From SMWD01 sp964629475 (GTDB lineage Bacteria > Pseudomonadota > Gammaproteobacteria > Steroidobacterales > GCA-2729495), in contig CAZVQW010000008.1 in the NCBI GenBank assembly GCA_964629475.1, forward strand, positions 50,100 through 114,099: a stretch of 64,000 nucleotides of DNA. The letters are read 5' to 3'. Positions 51,898 to 60,646 of this stretch are shown in pieces. Position numbers and translations under genes: made by a program. The notes beneath the pieces are model-generated. The model had not been told where the DNA came from. It made no database searches and saw only the letters and a list, made by a program, of their open reading frames with translations. Each line of letters begins with the position of its first letter. Positions within the stretch are counted from its first letter, which is position 1.

Positions 51898-53586
51898 GTG
51901 TCGAAAAAGATCAAACGGTATTTCGTTACACTCGAAGGGCGCCGGGGTATCCGCCAGGTGCATTATCGGCGTGCCGGCAGAGGTCCCTTATTGCTGATGC
52001 TGCACCAGTCTCCCCGGTCTTCCCGGGAACTCTTGTCGCTAATGGAACGGTGGTCTGAATTCTTCACTGTCGTTGCTCCGGATTCACCGGGTTACGGCTT
52101 GTCGGATCCGTTGTGTATTGCCGACGCCAGACTCGGCGATTTTGCCGATGCGACGATCGAGTTCATGAATGCCATCGGCGCCGGCAGATTCGGAGTCTAC
52201 GGTTTTCATACCGGTGGAATGATCGGTATTGCCCTGGCGCAGGGTTATCCCGATCGGGTTGCAGGCTTTTCATCCAACGGGGTGGCGATACCGACCGACG
52301 AAGAACTAGAGGATATCCTCGTTAATTATCTGCCGCCTTTCGAGCCGCGCTGGGACGGCGGTCATCTGGCCTGGCTCTGGGCCAAGACGCGTGAACAGAC
52401 GATCTTTTTCCCCTGGCACAATCACACGCTCGCGGGCCGCATGGATTTTCCGATGCCGTCACCCGAACAGCAACAAGACGGTGTGCTCGATTTTCTGAAC
52501 GCAGGTGATCATTATTCGGTGGGCTACCGGGCTGCATTCACGTTTCACGCGGAAAAGGTCGTACCGGAACTCAAAGTACCGGGGCTCATCACGGCCACCG
52601 GGTTGGATCCGTTGCTGCCCCACCTGGCGCGCATTGTCGATGCACCGGACTGTGTGCAAGTGGCTGGCTCCGATTCACCGGAGGCAGCACTGGAAAAGAG
52701 TCTTGCCCTGCTCCTTGCGAACACGGGCGACGGCCTGGGGAAACCACCGGTCACGATTCCCGTTCCGGGCAGGTTATGGCAGCAACTGGTCGAGACCGTA
52801 ACGGGAACGGTATCTTTGATTCGTGGCGGCAAAGATGCAGATGTGCCAGTGATCCTTCTGCACGACGCTGGAAGATCGAGCGCGTCTGTCGCGTGTATCG
52901 CCGAAGGACTTACCGCAACACATTCCGTTATCTGCATCGACCTGCCGGGCCACGGCGAATCCGACTGTGATCCGGAACCGGGAGGACCGGGCATCGAGAC
53001 CTGCACGAAACAGGTTGCCTCCGTTCTGGATCGACTCGATCTGCAATCTGTCGATGTCATCGGGGTCGAGTGCGGTGCATTCGTTGCCGTGGATCTGGCC
53101 AGTCTTCATGCCGATCGCGTCGGCCGGATTGCACTGATTCATCCGCCGGTTTTAGGTGTCGAGCAGACCGAAGCATTTCACGCATCGGGCATACCCTCGT
53201 TCGAGCCGGACTGGTTCGGCGGGCACCTGTTGCACTGCTGGCACATGGTCAGGGACAACCGACTTTATTTCCCGTGGTTTCAGCGTGATCAGGCCGGAAT
53301 TCACTGGCAGGAACCGGATCTCGATGAGCAACGTATTCAGCTTGAGGTATACGAGCACCTGAAAGCTGAAGGTGCATGGCAACCGCTGTTGCTTGCACAA
53401 TTGCAGTACCCGCTCACAGACAAGCTCGAAGGTTGCCGTGACAAGGTCACACTGTGCGCTGCCCCCGACAGTCCATGGTACGCAATCGTGGAAAATGAGG
53501 CAGCGCGGGCAGGATTACCGATTCTCGATCTTTCCAGCGACTCCGGACAGTGGGGCGCACAACTGGCGGACGTAATTTCTCGCTGA
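51898..53586 (+). CDS. Tandem alpha/beta-hydrolase-fold protein lacking both nucleophile serines
   Basis: 562 residues made of two alpha/beta-hydrolase domains in series. Domain 1 has LMLHQSPRSSRELL, PDSPGYGLSDP and the elbow GFHTGG (102-107); domain 2 has LLHDAGRSS, DLPGHGESD and the elbow GVECG (389-393). The catalytic Ser of GxSxG is His104 in the first and Glu391 in the second. Both domains repeat EPxWxGGHL (149-156 and 436-443) and a following FPW, so they come from one duplicated ancestor. The start is a GTG at 51898 with no strong ribosome-binding site. The reaction is unknown; a non-hydrolytic or ligand-binding role is possible. Confidence 0.82.
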   Translation: MSKKIKRYFVTLEGRRGIRQVHYRRAGRGPLLLMLHQSPRSSRELLSLMERWSEFFTVVAPDSPGYGLSDPLCIADARLGDFADATIEFMNAIGAGRFGVYGFHTGGMIGIALAQGYPDRVAGFSSNGVAIPTDEELEDILVNYLPPFEPRWDGGHLAWLWAKTREQTIFFPWHNHTLAGRMDFPMPSPEQQQDGVLDFLNAGDHYSVGYRAAFTFHAEKVVPELKVPGLITATGLDPLLPHLARIVDAPDCVQVAGSDSPEAALEKSLALLLANTGDGLGKPPVTIPVPGRLWQQLVETVTGTVSLIRGGKDADVPVILLHDAGRSSASVACIAEGLTATHSVICIDLPGHGESDCDPEPGGPGIETCTKQVASVLDRLDLQSVDVIGVECGAFVAVDLASLHADRVGRIALIHPPVLGVEQTEAFHASGIPSFEPDWFGGHLLHCWHMVRDNRLYFPWFQRDQAGIHWQEPDLDEQRIQLEVYEHLKAEGAWQPLLLAQLQYPLTDKLEGCRDKVTLCAAPDSPWYAIVENEAARAGLPILDLSSDSGQWGAQLADVISR

Positions 53587-53674
53587 GTCGCAGACAATGC
53601 ATGACTTTCGCGCGATAACGGTGCCTGCGCTATCATGCGACAGTCAACTTTTCAGCGGCAGGCGAACAACCCAC

Positions 53675-54049
53675 ATGAAGTACCAACTCATCATCCTGAC
53701 CATCACGGCCCTGTTGTCATCAACAGCGATAGCACAAAACATCGGCTTTCTGAGCAAGGGTCCGGTCGCATACCTCAACGATGATGATAAGGCCTTGCTG
53801 TCCGAGACACTGAATCAGGCACTCGAGGATAGCGACGACGACGAAAGAGTTACCTGGGAAAACCCGAAATCGGGGCACAACGGCTGGATCGAAATTCTGG
53901 ACACCCACGAGGACTACGATACAACTTGCCGCACCATACGCACACATACGAGTGCGGCCGGTCGTGAGGGCGGCGGCATCTATCGCCTGTGCCGGGCCGA
54001 TGACGGATCCTGGCAATTTGCACCGAGGCGCCGAACCGACAAGTCCTGA
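53675..54049 (+). CDS. RT0821/Lpp0805-type surface antigen domain protein
   Basis: 124 residues. A signal peptide (MKYQLIILTITALLSSTAIA) is followed by a small domain with LNDDDKALLSETLNQALED, VTWENPKSGHNGWIEIL, TCRTIRTH, GGGIYRLCRADDGSWQF, the pattern of 17-kDa surface-antigen-like proteins (NxxxGxxG, C-x-x-Y, CRxxDGxW). They are exported and usually associated with the outer membrane; no lipobox is present here. The ATG at 53675 is chosen because it starts the signal peptide. The ion-channel gene follows two bases after its stop. Confidence 0.75.
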   Translation: MKYQLIILTITALLSSTAIAQNIGFLSKGPVAYLNDDDKALLSETLNQALEDSDDDERVTWENPKSGHNGWIEILDTHEDYDTTCRTIRTHTSAAGREGGGIYRLCRADDGSWQFAPRRRTDKS

Positions 54050-54051
54050 TA

Positions 54052-54729
54052 ATGGCGCACCATCGACAAGCTAATTTCGGCTATCTGCTGACCGGGCTGC
54101 TGATTGTTTTGATCGCCGGGCCGTTATTTAAAGATCTCACCGACCAGTCACTTACCGTTGTCACGCAAATAGCATTTACCGGCACGCTGATCGTCGGCAT
54201 CTGGAGTCTGATGGACTCACGCCGGTGGTTCATGATCGGCATGCTCCTGGTCGCAGTGGAAATTGCCTGTACGATCAGCACGCTGGTCCGGCCATCAATA
54301 GTCGTGGAAACCATCGGACTGTTGACGGCGTTGGCCTTCTGCATGTTAAGCCTGACAATTGCGCTACGCTATGTCCTGTTTGACCGAAGCATGGATCTGA
54401 ATCGCCTGATCGGCGGCATCTGTGTCTACCTGTTGCTCGGCGTCTCGATCGGCATCCTGAATATGCTCGTTTTCCGTTTTATTCCACATTCATTCTCGGG
54501 ACTGTCGGATGCAAGTGATCCTTCGAACGGCATCAGCCTGATCTACTACAGCTTCGTCACTCTGACGACACTCGGCTACGGCGACATTACTCCCGATGGA
54601 TCGATCGCGCGCACACTGGCCTACCTCGCGGCGATTACCGGACAGTTCTACATCGCCATCCTCATCGGCACGCTCGTGGGCATGTACCTGAGCCAGAGGA
54701 AAGATGAAGACGAACAACCGCGGGATTAA
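54052..54729 (+). CDS. Potassium channel-family membrane protein
   Basis: 225 residues with about six membrane helices. The last pair encloses the pore loop with the K+ selectivity filter TTLGYGD (172-178), preceded by GISLIYYSFVTL. The first four helices have no charged voltage-sensor pattern and no C-terminal RCK/TrkA-N domain follows, so gating is not predicted. It starts two bases after the surface-antigen gene and so is probably co-transcribed. Family assignment rests mainly on the filter. Confidence 0.85.
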   Translation: MAHHRQANFGYLLTGLLIVLIAGPLFKDLTDQSLTVVTQIAFTGTLIVGIWSLMDSRRWFMIGMLLVAVEIACTISTLVRPSIVVETIGLLTALAFCMLSLTIALRYVLFDRSMDLNRLIGGICVYLLLGVSIGILNMLVFRFIPHSFSGLSDASDPSNGISLIYYSFVTLTTLGYGDITPDGSIARTLAYLAAITGQFYIAILIGTLVGMYLSQRKDEDEQPRD

Positions 54730-55382
54730 CCTGCCGGGTCCGCGAGACAGATGACTCGAACAGACCCGGTATCCGCTTCAAGATCCCGGTCACGATCGGT
54801 CTGCATAACTTCGAGATCGAAGATATACCGGAGCTGCGTCTCGATGATCTCGTCACCACGACCATCATGCCCGGCGTCGAATTCAATTATCAGATCAACG
54901 ACCGATGGGCCGTCGATCCGGCCGTACATATCGGTTACGGGCGCGACATGACCAACAATGACTCATCCCTGTTGTGGGGTGCCAACGTCCGCTCACGATA
55001 CGCATTCGACACGACGAAACCCGCACTGACACTCGGCAGCGAAGCGCTCTATGCCGGCTACAGCCCCGACACCGGACCAGCGGATTCGATCGTGCGCCTT
55101 TCAGTCGGTCTCGATGCACGAATACCGACCAGCTGGTCGACCGGCGATAACTCTATGTTCATCGGGACGCATGCGATCGGGTTTTATTACCCTGTCAGTC
55201 TGAGGTTCCCAAAGATTGATCGTGAACGTTACAGGACCACGACTGAAATTGAATTTGGCCTGGCGCTCGGCCGCGATCCTCCGTTCGAGGTGCTCGGCCT
55301 TGAATTCGATCGTATCGGCCTCGCTTATCGCTTCAGTGACGTGACGAGTTCGATTATTCTGAACACCGGTTTCCCTTTCTGA
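54708..55382 (+). pseudogene. Beta-barrel protein lacking a start (5'-truncated or frameshifted)
   Basis: The frame is open from 54708 to the TGA at 55380-55382 and codes for GIRFKIPVTIGLHNFEI, LRLDDLVTTTIMPGVEFNYQ and then amphipathic strands to LNTGFPF, like a small outer-membrane beta-barrel. No ATG, GTG or TTG precedes the conserved-looking first strands; the first ATG (54867) would remove about 50 residues. No signal peptide is seen in this frame. A deletion or frameshift next to the channel gene is the simplest reading; translation from 54867 is a weaker alternative. Confidence 0.55.
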
Positions 55383-55392
55383 TTAAGGAATT

Positions 55393-55468
55393 AAAAAGGT
55401 ACAAAAAAGGGACCGGGTTTATTTTTCGACGAGGAAAATTAAACCCGGTCCCTTTTTTGTACCTTTTT
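55393..55468. repeat. Long palindrome, 29-bp perfect arms (REP-like, copy 2)
   Basis: 55393-55421 and 55440-55468 are exact inverted copies; with one mismatch the stem extends to 34 pairs around an eight-base loop. The arm begins AAAAAGGTACAAAAAAGGGA and continues CCGGGTTTA. It fills the gap between the beta-barrel remnant and pth, and its last base is the first of the pth stop codon. It shares the CCGGGTTTATTTT core with the palindrome at 50480-50530. It could also end transcription from both sides. Confidence 0.9.
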
Positions 55469-56079
55469 TAGCCAGCCGGACCGAGATCCCGAGTAATATC
55501 CTGGGGCGGTGTCGCCGTATGCAGATATTGCATGGCTGCCTCGAGCCCGTCCGTGTACAGGCGATCGATTGCACGATATCCCTCGTCGATCGCATGCCTG
55601 ATGTCAATCAATTCATCCTTGCCCGGCGGGCGCAGAACGTAGCCGGTCACCTGTTCTTTTCGACCCGGGTGTCCGATGCCGATCCTGAGCCGCAGGAAAT
55701 CACGGCCACAGTGCGCGATGATATCCCGCAACCCGTTATGTCCGCCGTGTCCGCCACCGCGCTTCAGGCGAGCCGTACCGGGCGGCAGGTCCAGGTCGTC
55801 ATGGATAACGAGTACGCGCTCAGGCGTTAGCTTGAAGTAATCGATCGTCTGGCGCATCGACTGGCCGGTACGATTCATGAATGTGGTCGGCTTCAGAATG
55901 CGCACATTGTGATGATTGATTGAAACCTGGCATACGTCACCAAGCAGTTTTTGTTCGCCGGTGAAGTTGACACCGCCGGAGATCTCATCAGCCAGCCAGA
56001 AACCGACATTATGCCGGTCGCGCTCATGCTCAGCCCCTGGATTGCCAAGGCCAACGATCAATGTTGGTGTATCTGTCAT
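55468..56079 (-). CDS. pth: Peptidyl-tRNA hydrolase
   Basis: About 203 residues. LIVGLGNPGAEHERDRHNVGF holds the substrate Asn and catalytic His; KPTTFMNRTGQS, VIHDDLDLPPG with the catalytic Asp and GGGHGGHNGLRDI complete the active site. It frees tRNA from drop-off peptidyl-tRNA. Start at 56079 or six bases upstream (56085) cannot be told apart. A terminator stands between it and rplY, so it needs its own promoter or read-through. The stop codon overlaps the edge of the long palindrome. Confidence 0.95.
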   Translation of the reverse strand: MTDTPTLIVGLGNPGAEHERDRHNVGFWLADEISGGVNFTGEQKLLGDVCQVSINHHNVRILKPTTFMNRTGQSMRQTIDYFKLTPERVLVIHDDLDLPPGTARLKRGGGHGGHNGLRDIIAHCGRDFLRLRIGIGHPGRKEQVTGYVLRPPGKDELIDIRHAIDEGYRAIDRLYTDGLEAAMQYLHTATPPQDITRDLGPAG

Positions 56080-56115
56080 GCACACTCCGCTTCTGACTCA
56101 CGACCTTAACATGCG

Positions 56116-56148
56116 AAAAAAAAGGCCGCGCAATTGCGCGGCCTTTTT
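56116..56148 (-). terminator. Intrinsic terminator of rplY
   Basis: GGCCGCGCAATTGCGCGGCC (56124-56143) is a perfect stem; read on the minus strand it is followed by a run of eight T (56123-56116), and on the plus strand by five. It lies 25 bases after the rplY stop and before pth, so it ends the rplY transcript and may act in both directions. Confidence 0.92.
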
Positions 56149-56172
56149 GCAGTGGAAAACCCGACAACAGAC

Positions 56173-56868
56173 TCAGTCGGAGTCATCTTCCTTCGGCTCA
56201 CCTTCGGCCTCTTCGCCTTCACCTGCGCCTTCTTCGCCTTCGATCTCTTCACCTTCGATCTCTTCACCTTCGAGCTCTTCTTCGATCGGAGCCACCTTGA
56301 CGATATGAATCGATACAACGGCAGGGTCATGTTCTTCGGTCAGTTCGGGAATCTCGACACCTTCCGGCAACGAAATCTGCGACAACGACATTGACTGATC
56401 GAGTTCGAGGTCGCCGATATCAAGCTCGAGGTATTCGGGCAAGTCGGCCGGAAAACAGCTGACTTCGATGTCGGACACGGTATGCTGAACGGTTCCGCCG
56501 CCGGTCTTGACGCCGGGGGCCGTATCTTCGTTCAGGAAGTGAATCGGTACCGTCATGCGAATCTTCTCATCGGCAACAATCCGTTGCAGATCGATGTGCA
56601 GAACGAGTCGTTTAGCCGGATGCAGCTGCACATCCTTGAGGATGCACTGGCGGGCCTTGCCTTTAACGCTGACGGTCAACACGCTGGAAAAGAATGACTC
56701 GTTTTCCATCTTGTGCATCAACGGATCGCGGTCGAAACACACCGCACGCGGGGCGCGACCTGCGCCATAAACGATCGCGGGGACTTTCCCGGCTCGACGC
56801 AGGCGGCGGCTCGCACCTTTCCCTGAATCTGTCCGTTCTTCCGCGACCAAATCAAAATCTACAGCCAT
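56173..56868 (-). CDS. rplY: 50S ribosomal protein L25/general stress protein CTC
   Basis: 231 residues. The N-terminal L25 domain has KGASRRLRRAGKVPAIVYG and LHPAKRLVLHIDLQRI for 5S rRNA binding, followed by the CTC beta domain (EVSCFPADLPEYLELDIGDL, EIPELTEEHDPAVVSI). The last 35 residues form an acidic tail with three repeats like EGEEI, written at DNA level by a 15-bp tandem repeat at about 56237-56281. It is longer and more acidic than usual. Located between prs and pth as in other gammaproteobacteria, with its own terminator downstream. Confidence 0.95.
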   Translation of the reverse strand: MAVDFDLVAEERTDSGKGASRRLRRAGKVPAIVYGAGRAPRAVCFDRDPLMHKMENESFFSSVLTVSVKGKARQCILKDVQLHPAKRLVLHIDLQRIVADEKIRMTVPIHFLNEDTAPGVKTGGGTVQHTVSDIEVSCFPADLPEYLELDIGDLELDQSMSLSQISLPEGVEIPELTEEHDPAVVSIHIVKVAPIEEELEGEEIEGEEIEGEEGAGEGEEAEGEPKEDDSD

Positions 56869-56964
56869 GATTGGTCTCCTGATTTAACATAATCAACCGT
56901 GCTCCTGCGACCGGATACACGGCGTCTGTCTAAGGGCCGCGGAGCATAGCAGAGTCGGTGCTAA

Positions 56965-57936
56965 CTAATCCAGATACAACTGGCTCACTGACTCATCCAG
57001 CGCCATGCGCCGCATGGTTTCAGCCAGCAGTTCCGCGACGCCGAGCTGGCGGATCTTGCCACAGGCCTCGGCAGACTCGGACAACGGGATCGTATCGGTT
57101 ACGACGAGTTCGTCGAGTTCGGAGCTGCTGAGGCGATCGATTGCCGGCCCTGACAGAACCGGGTGCGTGATATAGGCAAGGACGCGTCTGGCGCCCTTGC
57201 TCTTCAATGCAGCGGCGGCCAGGCACAGCGTACCGGCCGTGTCGATCATGTCGTCGATCAGCACGCAGGTCTTGCCCTCGACCTCACCGATGATATTCAT
57301 GACTTCAGCCTGGTTCGGCTGCGGCCGGCGTTTGTCGATGATGGCCAGATCCAGATCGTCCATTCGCTTGGCGAGGGCACGGGCACGCACGACGCCGCCG
57401 ACATCCGGCGACACGACGACCATGTCCTCGTCCTTCTGTTTCCACAGGTCGCCCAGCAGGACCGGCGACCCATAGACATTATCAAGAGGGATAGAAAAGA
57501 AGCCCTGAATCTGGTCGGCATGCAGATCAACCGTCAAGACACGATCGACACCGGCCGTCGCAATCATGCCGGCCACGAGGCGTGCTGTGATCGGTACACG
57601 AGCCGCGCGCGGCCGGCGGTCCTGACGTGCATACCCATAATACGGGATCACGGCCGTGATCCGGGCCGCCGATGCGCGACGCAGCGCATCAGCCATGACG
57701 AGCAATTCCATCAAATTGTCGTTAACCGGCGGACATGTCGACTGAACGATATAAACATCGTGTCCGCGTACATTCTCCATGATCTCGATAGCGATCTCGC
57801 CGTCGCTGAACCGCCCGGCCTGAATCTTGCTCAGCGGCAGCCTGAGATGCCGCGCAATACGGGAGGCCAGCCCGGGGTTCGCATTCCCGGTGAAGATCAT
57901 CATGTTCGGGATGGCAAAACTGTTTTCGTTGTTCAC
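56965..57936 (-). CDS. prs: Ribose-phosphate pyrophosphokinase
   Basis: 323 residues. MIFTGNANPGLASRIARHL opens the protein; FSDGEIAIEI, YYGYARQDRRPRAARVPITA and the PRPP-binding loop VLIDDMIDTAGTL follow. It makes PRPP from ribose 5-phosphate and ATP for nucleotide, His and Trp synthesis. I chose the GTG at 57936, which has AGGG eight bases upstream; a frame reaching back to 58002 runs into tRNA-Gln and an ATG at 57903 has no ribosome-binding site. The tRNA lies just upstream on the same strand. Confidence 0.95.
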   Translation of the reverse strand: MNNENSFAIPNMMIFTGNANPGLASRIARHLRLPLSKIQAGRFSDGEIAIEIMENVRGHDVYIVQSTCPPVNDNLMELLVMADALRRASAARITAVIPYYGYARQDRRPRAARVPITARLVAGMIATAGVDRVLTVDLHADQIQGFFSIPLDNVYGSPVLLGDLWKQKDEDMVVVSPDVGGVVRARALAKRMDDLDLAIIDKRRPQPNQAEVMNIIGEVEGKTCVLIDDMIDTAGTLCLAAAALKSKGARRVLAYITHPVLSGPAIDRLSSSELDELVVTDTIPLSESAEACGKIRQLGVAELLAETMRRMALDESVSQLYLD

Positions 57937-57967
57937 TCGATCAGCCCTGTTAGCTGCGGATAAAAAA

Positions 57968-58042
57968 TGGCTGGGGCGGCAGGATTCGAACCTGCGGTAC
58001 ACGGGATCAAAACCCGATGCCTTACCACTTGGCTACGCCCCA
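57968..58042 (-). tRNA. tRNA-Gln (UUG)
   Basis: On the minus strand the cloverleaf has acceptor TGGGGCG/CGCCCCA with discriminator G and encoded CCA, D-arm AGCCAAGTGGTAAGGC, anticodon loop TTTTGAT (UUG), and T-arm GCAGG-TTCGAAT-CCTGC. Its 75 bases sit between lolB and prs on the same strand, the usual place in gammaproteobacteria, where ispE normally lies on the lolB side. Confidence 0.95.
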
Positions 58043-58102
58043 ACGGCTAAGGCGCGGGTATTGTGATTTGGCACACCATGAGTGTCAAACCAGCAACGTA
58101 AA

Positions 58103-58729
58103 TCAGAAGCGCCACTGATCGACAATCAATTTTACCCTGGCGCGCTCGTTCTCCATGACGATTTTTCGCGGCATCCAGTAGTCTTGCGCCTCGACGAAGC
58201 GATCGTAGGACACGACCCAGCCGTTTTGTTCCAGCGAGACGAGCCAGCCGCCGGCATCGAATTCAGTGTGACTGGAGAAGCGCGGGTCGGCGACGCCGAG
58301 AATCCAGTAGCGTGTGCTGCGGGCCGGAAACGACCAGCCGAGCTGGTCCGTCAGGAAACGCTCTACCGCATCGGGTCCGGCATAGGCCATCGTCACCTCG
58401 CCGGCCTTGCCGGTCACCACGAGATTGCCGTCATTCCAGTCGATCCGGTAAGCGCCGACACCGAACGGGCCGCGCAGACCGATACGCGCATCGCCACCCT
58501 TCTGAACCCACCGGATGTTGCCCTGACCACCTTGCGCACCGGATTTGACCCCAATGCGCCCGTTCGCTTCCCAACCCGGCAGTTGCAACAAGATTTCGGC
58601 ACGCTGTGTCCAGTCGATTCCGGTACCAGGCACAGTTGGACGTGAGGCACAGCCCGTTAGTACGACCATGGCGACAAGCAACCAGCCCCTCGCTACACTT
58701 ATGGCCACGCTCATGGCCATACTCATCAC
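58103..58729 (-). CDS. lolB: Outer-membrane lipoprotein insertion protein LolB
   Basis: 208 residues. The signal peptide ends in a lipobox VVLTGC (C27). WEANGRIGVKSGAQGGQGNIRW, IGLRGPFGVGAYRIDW and LGWSFPARSTRYWILG fit the LolB fold that takes lipoproteins from LolA and inserts them in the outer membrane. Its ATG overlaps the stop of the TPR gene (ATGA), so it is translated with it. The ispE gene that usually follows is absent; tRNA-Gln comes about 60 bases later. Confidence 0.88.
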   Translation of the reverse strand: MMSMAMSVAISVARGWLLVAMVVLTGCASRPTVPGTGIDWTQRAEILLQLPGWEANGRIGVKSGAQGGQGNIRWVQKGGDARIGLRGPFGVGAYRIDWNDGNLVVTGKAGEVTMAYAGPDAVERFLTDQLGWSFPARSTRYWILGVADPRFSSHTEFDAGGWLVSLEQNGWVVSYDRFVEAQDYWMPRKIVMENERARVKLIVDQWRF

Positions 58730-60432
58730 AACAGCTCCTCCAGCGTTTCCACGATCAATTCATGATCGGGATATTCGACGAGTGAGCGTTCGAGCAATTC
58801 ACGGGCACTTTCCTGCTCACCGGTCACCCACAACAGTTCCCCGAGATGGGCGATAACCTCCGGATCGTCCAGCAATGCATAGGCCTGCTCGAGATAACTG
58901 AGCGCCTCCTGTTTGCGGCCGAGCCGATACAACACCCAGCCCATGCTGTCGATGACCGCCGGTGAATCCGGCGTGAGTTCGAGTGCCTGGCGAATCAGCC
59001 GGTGTGCCTCAGAATGGTGCCGGGTCCGGTTGGCCAGCGTATAGCCGAGTGTGTTCAGGACATTCGCATCCATTGGCGCGAGTTCCACCGCATGGCGCAT
59101 GACATCGAGTGACCGATTGAGCTCACCGGCCTGATCGAGCATCCCGCCGTAGGCCAGTAATATGTCGATCGAATCGGGCTGATAGCCCAGCAACTCATCG
59201 AAGGTGGCCAGCGCCTGTTGTGTTTCGCCAAGCCCGAACAACAATTGCGCCTGCGTCGGTAATACGGCCAAAGCATGGCGCGGATTGGTTTGCGTGAAGG
59301 CCTGCAGTTTATCCAGCGCGATCTGCGGTTCGCCGAGCTGTTGATATGCCAGGGCTTCGGACATCCGCGCCTGCAGCAGGTAAGGACCGCCGCGCACGCG
59401 CGCAAAATAATCGATACCGGCATCATATTCCCCGCGAGAGATGGCAATTCGACCGAGGTAGTAAAGATTCTCATAGACATTCTTGCCGGCCGACAACAAC
59501 TGGCTGAAATCCTGTTCAGCCGTATCGAGATCGCCGGCCGCCAGGTTGATCAGTGCATGGATGCGAACAAAATCCGGTTGCACACCATAAGTTTTGGCCA
59601 GGTTCGCTAACTGCTCGTTGGCCTGCGCCAGGCGACCGCTCACCGACAACAAGCGCACATATTCCAGTTCGACCGCAATCGATGCCGTTGCGCTGCGCAG
59701 ATCCTCGATTTGATCGAGTGCCTCAACTTCACTGCCCTGCGCCATCAATACCTGGGCAACGAGTAATTGAGACTCCGGCGAATCGGCCCCGTCCATTGCC
59801 TCGTCGGCCTTGCGGGCTGCCCATAATGCGAGCTCATACTCACCCGAACGAATGGCCGCTCGCGCCAGCGCCAGTTGCAGCCCGGCCGAATCCGGATATT
59901 GCCGGGCGAAGCGCTTGAAGACTGTCGTGACACCGAGCGTATTGCCCTCACTCGCCAGGGCCGCGCTGAGTGCGAGGAAAGCCTCATCATTCGGAAGCTC
60001 GCCAAGCAACGCGTGCAGATGCGTGTAGGCCTGATCGTTATCGTAGCGCCGCAAATAGAGCCGCCCGGCATGCTCATGCGCCACGCGGTTTTCCGCCTCG
60101 AGTTCCAGCCAGCGCCGCGCACCGCTGAGCGCGAATGTTTCGTATCCGTAAAGAATTGCGAACTCCGTCGCGCGTTCGGCCAGTTCCGGATCAACACTCA
60201 GTTCTGCGGCATTCAGGTACTGCTCGGCGGCTGTCACGTATGCCTGGCGCTGCAAAGCGATCTCCGCCATCAGCAGGTAATAATTCGTGTCGGGGATATA
60301 GGTCGACTCAGGCGCGCTATCGCGCAGCGCGCCCGAACAGGCGCTGAGCATTACCATGAGAGTCGCCAAAGCCAGCCCGGGAAGTCGGTGCAGCGGCCGG
60401 GCCGAATGAATACAGCGGAGCAAACGGTTCAT
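58726..60432 (-). CDS. TPR-repeat lipoprotein upstream of lolB
   Basis: 568 residues. A signal peptide ends in the lipobox MLSAC (C32), followed by some twelve or more tetratricopeptide repeats, for example YLLMAEIALQRQAYVTAAEQY, ARLGL-type helices and YLEQAYALLDDPEVIAHLGEL. TPR proteins are scaffolds; this one sits upstream of lolB in many gammaproteobacteria, and its role is not established. I chose the ATG at 60432; an earlier frame start at 60627 precedes the signal peptide by 65 residues. The stop overlaps lolB. Confidence 0.85.
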   Translation of the reverse strand: MNRLLRCIHSARPLHRLPGLALATLMVMLSACSGALRDSAPESTYIPDTNYYLLMAEIALQRQAYVTAAEQYLNAAELSVDPELAERATEFAILYGYETFALSGARRWLELEAENRVAHEHAGRLYLRRYDNDQAYTHLHALLGELPNDEAFLALSAALASEGNTLGVTTVFKRFARQYPDSAGLQLALARAAIRSGEYELALWAARKADEAMDGADSPESQLLVAQVLMAQGSEVEALDQIEDLRSATASIAVELEYVRLLSVSGRLAQANEQLANLAKTYGVQPDFVRIHALINLAAGDLDTAEQDFSQLLSAGKNVYENLYYLGRIAISRGEYDAGIDYFARVRGGPYLLQARMSEALAYQQLGEPQIALDKLQAFTQTNPRHALAVLPTQAQLLFGLGETQQALATFDELLGYQPDSIDILLAYGGMLDQAGELNRSLDVMRHAVELAPMDANVLNTLGYTLANRTRHHSEAHRLIRQALELTPDSPAVIDSMGWVLYRLGRKQEALSYLEQAYALLDDPEVIAHLGELLWVTGEQESARELLERSLVEYPDHELIVETLEELL

Positions 60433-60646
60433 GCGCCGACATGATAATGGAAAATACTGCCTGACCGGGACCGATCCGGGTACCCGCCCATGCACCGGAG
60501 AAAAAAACAAAATTTGTGGCCATGAATGCTCCACGGTCCTTGTCACCACCCAGCCGGCATCGGACAATTGCGCTTCGGTCAAGCATGGTCCGGTGATGAA
60601 CTCACCCTGACCAGCCGACTCAGCCATTAATCAGGGCAGCACCCGC

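Noticed and set aside
56237..56281. CRISPR or minisatellite
   Set aside because: The repeats are in frame inside rplY and encode the acidic tail.
60433..60627. 65-residue N-terminal extension of the TPR lipoprotein
   Set aside because: It would bury the signal peptide and lipobox in the middle of the protein.
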